The notes: generated from the letters alone by a model not told the origin. 64,000 nt of DNA from Mytilisepta virgata (GCA_028015205.1 CM051521.1:67254314-67318313); one strand, 5' to 3'. Counted from the stretch's first letter, positions 22,691 to 34,911 are shown. Program-made: numbers and translations.

Positions 22691-23431
22691 TACTTTTGAT
22701 AGATTGTCACAATCAAATTTGACTGTTAATCTTGGTAAAAGTGAATTTTGTAAGGCATTGTTGATTATTTAGGGCACACAGTTGGCCAAGGTAAGTGAAA
22801 CCTATTATGGCTAAAGTGGATGCAATTACAATTTTCCTCCTCCTACAAATAAAAAACAACTTATGAGATATTTAGGCATGATTGAATTTTACAGAAAATT
22901 TTGTTCAAATTTTGCTACTGTTGTTCAACCATTGACTCATCTTTTACGGAATGATTCTAAATTCATCTGGAGTGATAATTGTCAAAACGCTTTTGAAAAA
23001 AGCAAATCACTTTTAATTAACAGTCCCGTTCTTATCACTCCAGACTTTGAAAACCAATTCAAACTTACCGTTGATGCAAGTGATGTAGGAGTTGGAGCCG
23101 TTTTATTCAAGAAACAACGGATAATGTTGAGAAACCTATATCATATTTTTCTAAGAAATTAGATAAACATCAGAAAAAATATTCAACTATTGAAAAAGAG
23201 TGTTTTGCACTGTTGTCTGCACTTCAACATGTTGATGTATATTTAAATCCCACTATGCATCCTATTCTGGTTTATACTGATCATAATCCTCTCACCTTCA
23301 TACATAAAATGAGAAACAAAAACCAGAGGTTGACTAGGTGGAGTTTATTGTTACAGGAATATCATATTATTGTAAAACATTTTAAAGGTAAAGATAATGT
23401 AATAGCAGATGCTTTATGTAGATCTTATTAA
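22691..23431 (+). pseudogene. Gypsy RT connection and RNase H, broken
   Basis: After a decayed stretch (22691-22860), the frame at 22863-23162 has MRYLGMIEFYRKFCSNFATV (RT thumb/tether) and LTVDASDVGVGAVL (first RNase H Asp). The next frame, 23213-23431, has VYTDHNPLTF (Asp) and GKDNVIADALCRS (Asp). TIEKECFALLSAL, which supplies the Glu, lies at the frameshift between the two. RNase H degrades the RNA template during cDNA synthesis. Confidence 0.85.
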
Positions 23432-23504
23432 AACACTATATACATACTACATATTTTTGTATATATTGTTCATGAAAAGTTCTCGTTACACTCAAACTTC
23501 TTTT

Positions 23505-23515
23505 AAGGGGGGAGG
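23505..23515 (+). promoter_or_regulatory. Polypurine tract
   Basis: AAGGGGGGAGG lies directly before the 3' LTR start (TGTTATG). This is the expected plus-strand primer site. Confidence 0.85.
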
Positions 23516-24096
23516 TGTTATGATATTGTAATTATTTTATTTATTTATCTTGGCCTAATTTGTTTTGTGTGGCCTTATAACATGTATAATATGCTTACAT
23601 AATACTTATAGTTGTTTACCAAATAATGTTATAACTGTGCAGTTTAGAAATCACTGGAACAATAATAGATACTGAAGGAATGATTAGAACTTTCTATTTG
23701 ACTTCCATAATAATTCTGGAATGACCATAATATACGATGTGTAATTCAAACTTCTACCGAAAGTACTAAAGTTAGACTTTGAGATCAGACCAGACATTAA
23801 CACTCTTGTGTTCTCAGATGTTGGATTGACACACTTTTATTTACGTTACACACATCATACTAGACTGTGACTGATTGGACATAATATTCCGTTTGGATTC
23901 CCGCAACAGTGACGAGAAGAATTCCGGATAAAGAAAAGACAAAGGATCGGACATATATATTTTAAACAGTTAAGTTGACATTTCATTTTGTATAATATTT
24001 TTTGTAAACTTGTGTATAATAAATCTTGTTAAATTTTATTATTGATTTGTGTCTTTTGTTGGCTACAATTAAAAGGTGATTTCTGGCCGCATTACA
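23516..24096 (+). repeat. Gypsy 3' LTR
   Basis: It runs TGTTATGATATTG to CTGGCCGCATTACA, 581 bp, and lacks the segment of about 78 bp found in the 5' LTR. It is followed by TTCCATGGAA-type DNA that continues the pre-insertion repeat. Confidence 0.9.
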
Positions 24097-24869
24097 TGGA
24101 ATTCCATGTTCCAATACTCCATGGAATTCCATGGACATATTTTCCATGGAAATCCATAGACAATTCCGTGGAATTCCATGGAAAATCTAGAGATGAGTCC
24201 AGGCTAAGTGGTTTCAAACAAGAAGATTTTTTAATGAAATTTCCCATAGGGTCCCTTGTTTAACTAAGTTCTGCTGTGCAGCCATCTAGGTTGACAAGAT
24301 TTTTTAATGAATTTTCCCATAGGGTCCTTTGTTTAACTAAGTTCTGCTGTGGCGGTCATCTGGGTTGACATTCTGGGTCATGCTGAATTTCGGATCGGCA
24401 ACAAAAACATCTATTTTATTAGGGACCATTATCTGATCATTCAGGAATAATATTACTTCCATCTGTCAAATTGTTTCTGACAAGAAGATGTTTGTACATA
24501 TTTCAAATAGGATCCTATGTTAAATGTATCCCGTGGTGGCAGCCATCTTGGATTTCAGATCATCACAAAAACATAATAAACTTTGTAGAAGACCATGTAA
24601 GGATCATTCCTGCAATATAACAATTCAATTGCTTTTGTAGTTTCAGAGAAGAAGATTTTTTAAATTTCAGCCAAACAGAGTGCTTAAATGGCCCTGTCAG
24701 CCATGTTGAATTTTGTCGGCACCAAACACATAAAGTTTGTAGAGGACCATCCAACAAACATCCCCATTAAGTTTGGTTTCAATTGGCCTTGGGGTTTTGG
24801 AGAAGAAGATTGAAATGTGAAAAGTTAACGGACGATGGAAGCAAAGTTTTAGGCCAGGTGAGCTAAAAA
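24097..24869. repeat. TTCCATGGAA repeat remnant and family-A 3' part
   Basis: 24097-24190 repeats the palindromic words and the phrase AATCTAGAGATGAGTCCAGG also present at about 17520. 24200-24869 is family A (GGTCCNTTGTTTAACTAAGTTCTGCTGTG, twice) ending in AGGCCAGGTGAGCTAAAAAT. It has no coding content. Confidence 0.7.
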
Positions 24870-25397
24870 TGACAGGTAATGTTACTTTTGAGATTAATTA
24901 ATATATCTGAATCATTTATTGGTCCTGACGTTTTAAAGATTCCAATTTAACCTGAGAAATGCTGTATGGCTTACGATATAGAATGGCCCATCATCCAAGT
25001 GTGAGGATTAAAATTCCCTCCCTTTTGGTTTGAGCATGTCCTCTTAACACTGATACATTCTTATGATTGGTTAGAACAGGTTTGTTGTGGACCCACCCAA
25101 GGTGTTGACCAATAAATGATGTTGGGTTTTTGGTGTGTTTTATTGCTCTTTCTTGAAAACAAGGATTGTACTAGGGTTACATTGCTATTTATAGGACACG
25201 GTTGGTTGAATTTAACCACCTGAGAGTTACTCACCTGTAAAAAAGGTCGTCTACAGCCTAATGAAGGAAATATTCCAATTTAACCCTCGAAGCCTTCTGG
25301 CTTCCTAATAGAATGCCTCTCATCCTTGACATATATGCTCGGATGATGGGCCATTAACTTCTTTTCAAAAAAGTTTTTCTCATCCAAAGATTAAAAA
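24870..25397. other. Intergenic DNA with a paired ATGGCCCATCATCC word
   Basis: ATGGCCCATCATCC near 24987 and its inverse GGATGATGGGCCAT near 25339 bracket about 350 bp. CCAATTTAACC is repeated beside each. This may be another small inverted-repeat element; the ends are not defined. Confidence 0.4.
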
Positions 25398-26098
25398 ATA
25401 AAATGCTCCGCTGGGCGCAGCTAGAGACAACCGCAGATGTCGAACCCTGAATAGTTGGGGCAATTATGAACACAACATTCAAACTTGATACAATACTGAA
25501 TTTGGATTGTGAATAAACATTTGACACAGCATAGGTTTCTGACACAGAATGAATGTTGTCTAAGAACTTAAAAATTTTTAATTTACCTATTCAAACCATA
25601 TCAGTATTTTTTGTTTTTATATATAAATCAGAAATAACCAATTTAAAATTTAAAATTGGGCACACATATCAATTTCTTGCTATTGCACAATACTGTGCAA
25701 TTGAAGATTTCTTGCTATTGCGCAATACTGTGCAATTGAAAATTTCTTCAAATATTTGACACATAATAGGTTTCTGACACAGAATAACTGAAATCAAAGA
25801 ACTTAGAATTGGTCATATGATTTCAATTTATATTCAATTTTTTGCTTCTTGTGCAATACAATATGCTGTGGAGAATTGCCCCCCCCCCCAAAAAAAAATA
25901 ATAATTTACCCCTTTTTTTAGCTTTTGTGCAATACACTATGAAGTTGCACATTGACCCCCCCTCCCAAAAAAAACCAAAAAACAATAAAATTTATTGTAA
26001 CCCCCCCCCCTTTTTTTTTGCTAAAAAAAAATTTGAAATTTTCTTTTTAATTTATGAAATATGAAATGAGAAAAAAATTACCCCCTCCCCAATTTCTC

Positions 26099-26820
26099 AT
26101 TTACCCCCCCCCCCCCCCCATTTCTTTATACTTTGCAACAATAACAGCCCATTTAAATACACCATAACATATTAAAATAGAAAATGACATCATAGTCATG
26201 GATGGCAAATTTTAAATATACATAATTTACAAACAGTTTAGATGAGATAAACAAAAAAGCTTCATCAGCACATTTTATATTGGCAAATTTCCAATGAAGT
26301 TCATTAAACTAGAGTTATTGGCAATTTGTTAATAATAAAGTTTTGATAACAGGGCACATATATCAATTTCTTGCTATTGCGCAATACTGTGTAATTGAAA
26401 ATTTCTTCAAATATTTGACACATAATAGGTTTCTGACACAGAATAACTGAAATCAAAGAACTTAAAATTGGTCATATGATTTGAATTTATATTCAATTTT
26501 TTGCTTCTTGTGCAATACAATATGCTGTGGAGAATTGCCCCCCCCCCCCCCCAAAAAAAAATAATAATTTACCCATTTTTTTAGCTTTTGTGCAATACAC
26601 TATGAAGTTGCACATTGACTCCCCCTCCCAAAAAAAAAACCAAAAAACAATAAAATTTATTGTAACCCCCCCCTTTCTTTGCTAAAAAAAATTTGAAATT
26701 TTCTTTTTAATTTATGAAATATGAAATGAGAAAAAATTACCCCCTCCCCAATTTCTCATTTACCCCCCCCCCCCCCCCCCCCATTTTTGTTTTCAACCCC
26801 CCCCCCCCCCCCCCCCCATT
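26099..26820. repeat. Long C homopolymer tracts
   Basis: Several runs of 12-22 C on the plus strand (for example at about 26105, 26538, 26763 and 26797) alternate with A-runs. They are fixed parts of the poly-C unit and may be unreliable in length in the assembly. Confidence 0.85.
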
Positions 26821-27250
26821 TCTTTATACTTTGCAACAATAACAGCCCATTTAAATACACCATAACATATTAAAATAGAAAATGACATCATAGTCATGGA
26901 TGGCAAATTTTAAATATACATAATTTAAAAGCAGTTTAGATAAGATAAACAAAAAAGCTTCATCAGCACATTTTATATTGACAAATTTCCAATGGAATAT
27001 GTTAATAATAAAGTTTTGATAACAGGGCACACATATCAATTTCTTGCTATTGCGCAATACTGTGCAATTGAAAATTTCTTCAAATATTTGACACATAATA
27101 GGTTTCTGACACAGAATAACTGAAATAAAGAACTTAGAATTGGTCATATGATTTGAATTTATATTCAATTTTTTGCTTTTGTGTAATACAATATGCTGTG
27201 GAGAATTCCCCCCCCCCCCCAAAAAAAAAATAATTTACCCACTTTTTAGC

Positions 27251-28040
27251 TTTAATTTTGGACCCCGATTTGGACCAACTTGAAAAATGGGCCCATAATA
27301 AAAAAAACTAAGTACATGTTTAGATTCAGCATATCAAAGAACCCCAAGAATTCAATTTTTGTTAAAATAAAACTAAGTTTAATTTTGGACCCTTTGGACC
27401 TTAATGTAGACCAATTTGAAAACGGGACCAAAAATTAAGAATCTAAATGCACGGTTAGATTCGGCATATCAAAGAACCCAATAGTTCAATTTTCGATGAA
27501 ATCAAACAAAGTTTAATTTTGGACCCCGATTTGGACCAACTTGAAAACTGGGCCCATAATAAAAAAACTAAGTACATGTTTAGATTCAGCATATCAAAGA
27601 ACCCAAAGAATTCAATTTTTGTTAAAATCAAACTAAGTTTAATTTTGGACCCTTTGGACCTTAATGTAGACCAATTTGAAAACGGGACCAAAAATTAAGA
27701 ATCTAAATGCACGGTTAGATTCAGCATATCAAAGAACCCCAATAGTTAAATTTTCGATGAAATCAAACAAAGTTTAATTTTGGACCCCGATTTGGACCAA
27801 CTTGAAAACTGGGCCCATAATAAAAAAACTAAGTACATGTTTAGATTCAGCATATCAAAGAACCCAAAGAATTCAATTTTTGTTAAAATCAAACTAAGTT
27901 TAATTTTGGACCCTTTGGACCTTAATGTAGACCAATTTGAAAACGGGACCAAAAATTAAGAATCTAAATGCACGGTTAGATTCGGCATATCAAAGAACCC
28001 CAATAGTTAAATTTTCAATGAAATCAAACAAAGTTTAATT
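27251..28040. repeat. 261-bp tandem array, in poly-C copy 1
   Basis: There are three units, each of two related halves: one with TTTGGACCCCGATTTGGACC and one with TTTGGACCCTTTGGACC. The minus frames at 27455-27691 and 27746-27952 are the same peptide 261 bp apart. The period is divisible by three, so the frame survives. Confidence 0.85.
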
Positions 28041-28544
28041 TTGGACCCTTTTGGCCCCTAATTCCTAAACTGTTGGGACCAAAACTCCAAAAATCAATCT
28101 CAACCTTCCTTTTGTGGTCATAAACCTTGTGTTTAAATTTCATAGATTTCTATTTACTTATACTAAAGTTATTGTGGAAAAACCAAGAAAAATGCTTATT
28201 TTGGCCCTTTTTAGCCCCTAATTCCTAAACTGTTGGGACCAAAACTCCCAAAAACAATCCCAACCTTCCTTTTGTGGTCATAAACCTTGTGTTAAAATTT
28301 CATAGATTTCTATTTACTTATACTAGAGTTATTGTGCGAAAACCAAGAAAAATGCTTATTGGGCCCTTTTTTGGCCCCTGATTCTTAAACTAATGGGACC
28401 AAAACTCCCAAAATCAATCCCAACCTTCCTTTTGTGGTCATAAACCTTGTGTTTAAATTTCATAGATTTCTATTAACTTATACTAAAGTTATAGTGCGAA
28501 AACCAAATGTCTTCGGACGACGACGACGCCAACGTCATACCAAT

Positions 28545-28573
28545 ATACGACCGCAAAAATTTTGCGGTCGTAT
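28545..28573. other. Terminal palindrome of poly-C copy 1
   Basis: ATACGACCGC and GCGGTCGTAT are perfect complements around AAAAATTTT. The same structure ends copies 2, 3 and 4. Confidence 0.9.
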
Positions 28574-28619
28574 AAAAAAAAAACATATTCAACAATTTTT
28601 TAATAAAGATATTTAGCTA

Positions 28620-29470
28620 GATAGCAGTAGCATTGATGGCGCTGCAGAGCATATGGACAAAATGACAAGATCTGTTGCAGACATAAGTTTGAAAAGGAAG
28701 TCTATAAAACACAAAAACTCTTATCATAAGAGGTGGTTTGGCCATGAATTAGAAGTCGAAAAGAAACAGGTCTATGCGCGATAAAGCACACCTGATGTCT
28801 AAATACCCTGATGACCCATACATCAGAGGTTCATATTTTAAAACTAATAAAATTAATAAACTATTGGCTAAAGTGAGAAAAACTATTTTTACAAAAGATA
28901 CTTGATAGACTGAATCTAGTTTGGATTTTAAATCTTTTTCAAACTTAGATTTTAAAATTACACAAGAAGAATTACGAAAGGCAATATGTAGTTTAAAAAA
29001 CAATAAAAGTACGGGTATAGATGGACTGTGTAATGAAATGTTCAAATGTGCACAGAGTTATATTGACAGATGTCTGCTTAAATTATATAATGCAGTATTA
29101 CTATCAGGTTTTTATCCAAAACAGTGGGCTGAGAGTTTTTTTTAGTGCCCATTTTTAAATCAGACAACCCAAAATAACCTGAAAACTATAGAGGTATAGC
29201 AGTAGCTAATTGTTTTGGGCGAATTTTTAACTCTGTATTGAATAGAACATTAGATAAATTTCTTGATGAAATTAAAGTCATTCATGAAACAAATTGGTTT
29301 CTCAAAAAATCTAGGACTCCAGATCATTATATATATTTGTATTGAAATGTTTAATTGATAAATATACTTATAGTGGAAATAAAAAAAAATATTTGTGTGC
29401 TTTGTTGACTTTCTCAAAGCTTTTGACACTGATTCATCCAGGTATTAAACTGACGCTGAGTTACTACAAA
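28620..29470 (+). pseudogene. LINE (non-LTR retrotransposon) RT, N-terminal part, decayed
   Basis: The frame at 28921-29145 has FKITQEELRKAICSLKNNKS and TGIDGLCNEMF, typical of the first RT blocks of LINEs. Downstream, in other frames, come ENYRGIAVANCFGRIFN and a SKAF-type segment near 29400. Upstream (28640-28900) is linker sequence with stops. It would encode the reverse transcriptase for target-primed insertion. It has many frameshifts and stops, and the clade is not assigned. Confidence 0.7.
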
Positions 29471-29499
29471 ATTATATTAGTGGTTATTTTATAGAATAT

Positions 29500-30806
29500 T
29501 ATGTAATATGTACAGTAATAATAATATATAGTGTAGCTTGGTAAAGAGCTGACTAATTCTATTTAAAATATTCATCTTTTCATTTCCCTTTTCCAGATTA
29601 AAAGCCTTCAAATTGTCAACATTAGACGCACAAAACAAAAATTACAATATCATATCATCGGACATGGACTAAAACCAGCTATACAAGTCGGATACTTTGT
29701 TGATTCTATGGTCGCCATTTCGCAACGAAGAATATTTTGTTGTTGCGACCTGATTCTGGCTAATATGTGATTATTTACAAAAAAATAACATTAATTAAAG
29801 TTCAATACAAGACGAAAATCATTTTATGTTTCATGTTCAACCTTTATTTACTTTAATATATTATTTTTTCATTAATAGTCTCTAGTCGACTCTAATCCTC
29901 TCTCCTCGACTCTGTTTAGTATCACCGTCAATGACTTGAGTGTAACACTGAAGAAATCAGTACAGTCAAACCTGCCCTAATGGTCACCTTAATCAAGCAA
30001 CCACCTGCCTTCAGCGATCGTCCTGGAGTCCGCCCAAAGAGTTTAACGTGTTAATTTAACTTGAATAAGCGGTCATCTGTTTTACGCGGCCAGTCGTCGC
30101 AAAAATGGTATCCAAGCTTGAAATTTCCCTAAATTAAATGGTCATTTACCTTTCTATACATGTTAAAATCATCGTTGATTGACTTTCAAGTCATCTTTAA
30201 TTAATGGTAGAGCTTAATTATCATTCAAATTATCAATCTCGTCGTTCATTTACGGTCGATTGTGGAAAAAAACGTCGTTTCACCTCCGTCGAACCGCCAT
30301 GTTTTGTCAATCGGAACATCACTCGGCCATTTCCGACAAAGATCGACGTGTCGATTGGTCAGAAGTTTACAGGTATTTGTTTTATTGGTTGGAAGATATT
30401 TTTCCCTCCAAAAAAAAACAAAAAAAATTCATTATTCCTTTGTGTCTGAAGTTGAGAGTGGGGTTTTGGAAAAGAGACTCAATATTTTTGTACAGAGAGG
30501 TTTTCTCATAGATCTCCAAGATTTTGATATTTTGATGAAGTTACATTGAATATGTTAGTTTGAATATGCTGAATAACTGAATCTGTATTAGGGCCTGGTC
30601 CCACCGACAGGGCTAATTATTCGCCAGTGATTTGGCGTTCTACTTTCAATAAAATTGGTATTTTGGGAAACGAGTCATTTATGAACCCATGAAACCTCAT
30701 CTAGTACATGCGACCACTTTACGTTTGTCCCAATTGTGGCCCAATTGTGGCCGTTAAAAGCAGATTTGACTGTATTTGGAGATAAATTAGCAGACAAGAA
30801 AATAAG
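29500..30806 (+). pseudogene. Duplicated LINE segment A, interrupted twice
   Basis: GTAATATGTACAGTAATAAT (about 29505) and the RT stretch around ATTTAAAATATTCATC and GTCAATGACTTGAGTG reappear at 30807 onward, so this is a second copy of part of the RT. It is interrupted by about 350 bp of unrelated DNA (29575-29924) and by the 810-bp element at 29963-30772. LINE sequence resumes at 30773 with TTTGGAGATAAATTAGCAG, colinear with 30965 in copy B. Confidence 0.65.
29963..30772. mobile_element. TA-flanked DNA element with CAGTCAAACCTGC ends
   Basis: The inverted ends are CAGTCAAACCTGC (29963) and GCAGATTTGACTG (ending 30772). TA is duplicated at 29961-29962 and 30773-30774. The uninterrupted LINE copy B (near 30960) shows the empty site, CTGTATTTG. 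It is 810 bp long and non-coding; the small frames at 30204-30549 are not transposase. TA targets and CAGT ends suggest a pogo/Tc1-mariner-type non-autonomous element, by inference. Confidence 0.82.
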
Positions 30807-32240
30807 TTGTAATATGTACAGTAATAATAATATATCAATGTAGATCGGTAAAAAGCTCACAAATACTTTTACATCACATATTGTACTAAGACAAGGGGAT
30901 GTACTAAGTCCTTTTCTATTTAAAATATTCATCAATGACTTGAGTGTAACACTGCAGAAATCTGTATTTGTAGATAAATTACCAGACAAGAAAATAAGTT
31001 GCTGGTCACTTAATATCTGATACAAACACAGGACTCCATGAACACCTTAATATCCTGCAAAATTATTGTCAGACCTGGTGCCTTAATATTAACACTGGAA
31101 AAACTAAAGTTATAATATTTAATAATAAAACAGGTCTCTTATTATCTGACAACTTTTGGATTGATTGATGGCACTTAGATAAGCTGTGTTAAAAAATATT
31201 TAAGCATAATAATGTCTGCTTCTGGTAACTCAGTGAGCAAAAAATGCACTATATAAGAAAGCTTTAAAGGCTCCATTTAGATTTTTAGAAAAGAAGTAAA
31301 TCCTATGGACATGCACACCTCCATTATGGGCATAACATCGCTGTAGCTCCAAAACTGTAGGAGGATATGGCAGGACAAACCATGTATCTATATCCGGACG
31401 GACATGGGTAAATTAATATCCCCCCCAACTGTTTGTCACTGGGGCATAAAAAGATTTGTCAGGTTTAAATCCCTCAATAAATACCCAGTTACACTTATTT
31501 GATCATACTGTAAAGCCCATTGTACTTTATGGGGTACACAACTTATGAGACAAGCAGGAAAAATCAGATCTATATAACATTTTCAAAGACGGACTGTGAA
31601 AAGCTCAAAATCAAATTTTGTAAATTTGTTTTAGGAGTTAATAAAAGAACGACCAATATGGGGGTAGTTTCAAATCTGGGAAGATTTTCACTCTTCACTT
31701 CTTTGATAACCTCCTTTTTTCTATATTGGCACCTAGAAAACAAACCCAGCAATATTATGAAATGTGCATATGGGGAATGTATAAATCATAATAACAAAAT
31801 TCTAAGATGGTACTCCACCATACATTTTCTCGCTAACAAGCTTAGGATTAACCTAAATTCATGTAAAACGTGGAATGAACATAAATTGAAGAGATTTATC
31901 AAAAATTCTTAGAATTTTTTTTTCAGTACTGGGAAGAGTGTAAAAATAATGGTTTAAATTCTAGAAAGTTAACACTGTTTTATAAATTAAAGGATTGTTT
32001 CAAAAGAGAGTCATATTTAGATACTCAGTCTCAATTTTAAGCAGCATAACCTTATCAAAAAATTTAGGATTAGTGCTCATCAGCTTCGCATTGAAACAGG
32101 CAGATTTGAGAAAAAGAAGAAGATGGTAAAATTTAACAATTAGTTAGAGAAGAAAGAATTTGTATGCACTGTAATATGTCTAAAATAGAAGATGAATTTC
32201 ATTTTCTTTTAGCGTGTCCATTGTACAACTTTGTTCATTA
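30807..32240 (+). pseudogene. LINE RT central and C-terminal part, segment B
   Basis: LRQGDVLSPFLFKIFINDL (about 30890-30945) is the RT motif before the catalytic pair. WCLNINTGKTKVIIFNN follows near 31080-31130. The frame at 31520-31912 has KIKFCKFVLGVNKRTTNMGV and then SRK. Near 32160-32220, CMHCNMSKIEDEFHFLLAC is a C-x2-C..H..C putative zinc-binding end, common at LINE C-termini. The catalytic YADD-type motif is not readable. Reading frames change repeatedly, so this is a dead copy. Confidence 0.7.
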
Positions 32241-33400
32241 ATTTGTTTGTATTGATATCATGCTTCCCAATCCAATACATCCACGAATTTCCCACCCTGT
32301 TGCAAATTGCTCATGATAACAAGATAGTGCATGTTAAGACAAGGACCTGTCTCTAAGTAGACTTTCATAATAATTAGCTTAATATGACACATTATGTTTG
32401 TTGGTGAGAGGTCTGTAACCAAACCAACTATGATGACAATTTGATAAAACATAAGAAACACAGGTTTGGACAAAATAAACCATATTTTTATTTGCAAAAT
32501 CATAAGCATCATAAATTGTATAAATTGTATATCAGTGGGCATAAAACTGTGGTTTCCAAAAGTAATTAGCCCAACCTGTTGTAGGAGTAGGAAAGAAATA
32601 TGTAAAATAAAAGTTTATTTACTTTGTCCTGAATTAACTAAAATCTTTAAGCATTTGCACACTGTCATGAAAACCAAGGGTTAAAATCTAAAATAGGAAG
32701 GGAACCAGCACAAGCGACCCAACAAGTTTGAGGGTCAATAAAATAATGCAAAGCTCAAGACTAGGTCAAAATATATGCTTAATGAGCAGGCCCTGCTGAC
32801 CTCACAAATCCTGAGAAATATTAATTAACATTTAATAAACTACATTTACTAGGTCAAAGTTATAAACATAGCACGAAGTGCTTTTGCCCACCACTGATGC
32901 TAACATCCCACTGTAAAAGGCATTAATATTTAGTTGATTTGTAAAGAGGATATTTAAAAGGAGGAATCAATTTTTTTTCGTGAATTAAAAAAATTGGATG
33001 TAAATGAATTATGTCAGACATACTTATTAGCAATTGATTTTGAATTACTACAAAGAGATGTATAATTGTTCACAGGGTCCTTTATAAAAAAATTCTCTAC
33101 CATTTTGCATAACTTTAAGAAGATATTAAAAGTACTGAAACTAAAATTCACAAATTAAAGGATACTCAAAATTTAGATGTAATCTCAATGTTTTCAAATA
33201 TATAAGACCAATCCTAGGTACCCCTCATACACCAATGAATGTGCGTCTTGTTATAAGGAGAAACAAAATAAGTTTAGAGTTGAGATCTCAACCATTTCAT
33301 GGATATTTGAATGTTAAGGGGATTGAGAGGGTGGATAAAGCCCCTTCTAAATAATATGTCAGCTGACCGTCAATTTGCACTTCTTTTAAATTGGGAGACT
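32241..33400. other. AT-rich DNA, possibly decayed LINE 3' region
   Basis: No clear motif. The short frames at 32258 and 32466 are not recognisable. Its place downstream of the LINE zinc motif makes a decayed 3' part possible, but I cannot support it. Confidence 0.3.
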
Positions 33401-34911
33401 TAATTATAAAAGCGCAAGCATGAATTATGACTTCTTTTTACAATACATACACCAGGGATCATATAATACTAATATAATACTTCATATACAGTTCCTGCAC
33501 ACACATAGTCATGTTAATTTTTCTTACATCAAAACACAACAATGTTTAGTACAATTGGAAAATCGTCAAAAATAGAATTTGTTCGTTCCATCCCCATTTT
33601 GACCCTACAATTTTGGCACAAGATCGACCTTGCGTATGCATGGTAAGAATAGGAAAACATAATAATACGTCATACTTTCGGCATCGTTATTTTATTTTGC
33701 TTTCAAAAAATTATCTTTCTTGTTCCTTCAAATAGCTGTTTTAATGTCAAAGTCGAAAACGGCAGCAAACTCTAATCGACCCGCCATACTGTTGACAAAT
33801 TAGCTACACGTGACCCGGATCTTGCTCCAGTTTTGGAGCATCTCACAAATCATTTTTACTACACGTGTTCAACGTTTGTTGACATTAGTCTTGTTAAAAT
33901 ATATATAACCATAACTTTTTAATATCTAATAAAAAGGATTTGTTTTCTAAAAAAAATTTATTTCATTTAAATATTTCAAATTTATTCCTCTGGGAAACGT
34001 GAATACACAAGTCCATTCGAACTTGTTTCGTATAAATTTCTTTTCAAAGATAACTTCCAGGTAGAAAAAAATCTATAAAATATATTTTAAAATCGTTCTC
34101 ATTACAACTATTTTTAATACAGTAAATGGTTGAAATGGTTAAGAAAGACGAAATGAACACTCTGTGAGGACTGAAAGTAATTAAATTACTGAAAATATTA
34201 AAATTACCGACTGTCACCAGTCGGTAACAATATTACGGACAATCTTAGTTGTAAATTAAATTGAATTTCACTGTCACCAGTCGGTAACAATATTACGGAC
34301 AATCTTAGTTGTAAATTAAATTGAATTTCCCTCGCTTTCGCACTTCTGTATCTTTTCATATTCATACGCTAAAGTTTGCATGTCTCAAAACAGTTTTCTC
34401 GAACACCCATTTGTTATTCGACAGAGTTATCTTTCTATATATGTTATTATTCAGTGAATAACTGCATTCAACCCTATGCATTGTACCTTGATTTAAAATT
34501 GTATCGAGTTCAACTAAATTGTGCAATGAAATGTTATATTTGGTCTTAAAAAAAAGGAACTATTTTCAGATTGGGAGTACTTTGTCTCAGCAGATCGTCG
34601 TGTCAACAATACTCCAGCACGGCTAGTTTTTATCAAAACTACCAGTGCTGGACTAAAAATAAAATGAATACAAATTGTTTGAAAATGGTCTGATTATGAA
34701 CAAATGCAAGCAAAATATAATACTAATATTAGACAGAAGAGAAATACATGTATACAGATTTTCAAGTTAGAACTGCCAATACTTTTTCTTGGCCTATGCA
34801 TTTTCGTGATTTTAACATTTAAAATGTCTGTCCAAAAGCCACTGTAGAGATTTACAGACATATGATCATGCAAGTCTTGAACATATAATGGCTGTGGTAA
34901 AACTATCACAC
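33401..34911. other. Intergenic DNA with a 60-bp duplication and two hairpins
   Basis: 34211-34270 and 34271-34330 are a tandem duplication of exactly 60 bp, near identical. ACCGACTG-TCAC-CAGTCGGT (34207-34226) is a perfect 8-bp stem. CCAGCAC..CTAGTTTT with AAAACTA..GTGCTGG near 34614-34652 is another hairpin. No gene was recognised. Confidence 0.6.

Larger units (their letters stand above)
17712..24096 (+). mobile_element. Ty3/gypsy LTR retrotransposon with integrase before reverse transcriptase (Gmr1-like)
   Basis: It has two LTRs (17712-18370, 23516-24096), a primer-binding-site candidate, gag, zinc knuckle, protease, integrase, RT, RNase H, a polypurine tract and the second LTR. The RT and integrase are of Ty3/gypsy type (integrase D-35-E plus a GPY module). 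Yet the integrase (about 20700-21868) precedes the RT (21900-22690), the order normally seen in Ty1/copia. The known exception among gypsy-type elements is the Gmr1 lineage. Multiple frameshifts and stops, plus a MITE in gag, make this copy inactive. A 4-bp CATG repeat flanks it if the LTR is taken to end at TTA. Confidence 0.88.
25398..28575 (+). mobile_element. Poly-C element, copy 1
   Basis: The 5' end is AATAAAATGCTCCGCTGGGC followed by GCAGCTAGAGACAACCGCAG. The 3' end is a palindrome, ATACGACCGC-AAAAATTTT-GCGGTCGTAT (28545-28573). In order the body has: a block of about 680 bp with repeated C-tracts (units at about 25659, 26352 and 27027 partial), a 261-bp tandem array (27251-28040), and three copies of a TGGGACCAAAACTCC..CATAAACCTTGTG block of about 150 bp. 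There is no coding frame. Four copies with the same ends exist in this window, so it is a defined mobile unit. A non-autonomous rolling-circle or 'pearl'-like element is one possibility, by inference. Confidence 0.8.

Noticed and set aside
26851..27222. 123-codon minus frame, also seen at 53981-54322
   Set aside because: Both lie in the C-tract block of poly-C elements and run through homopolymer-bordered repeat DNA; conservation is explained by copy relationship.
25398..28575. CRISPR-like or satellite centromere interpretation of the repeated blocks
   Set aside because: Animal-type genome; unit sizes of 261 and about 680 bp and shared element ends in four copies fit a mobile element instead.
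33728..33787. Short minus-strand ORF starting ATGGCGGG in locally CpG-rich DNA
   Set aside because: About twenty codons, no donor site, no similarity recognised.
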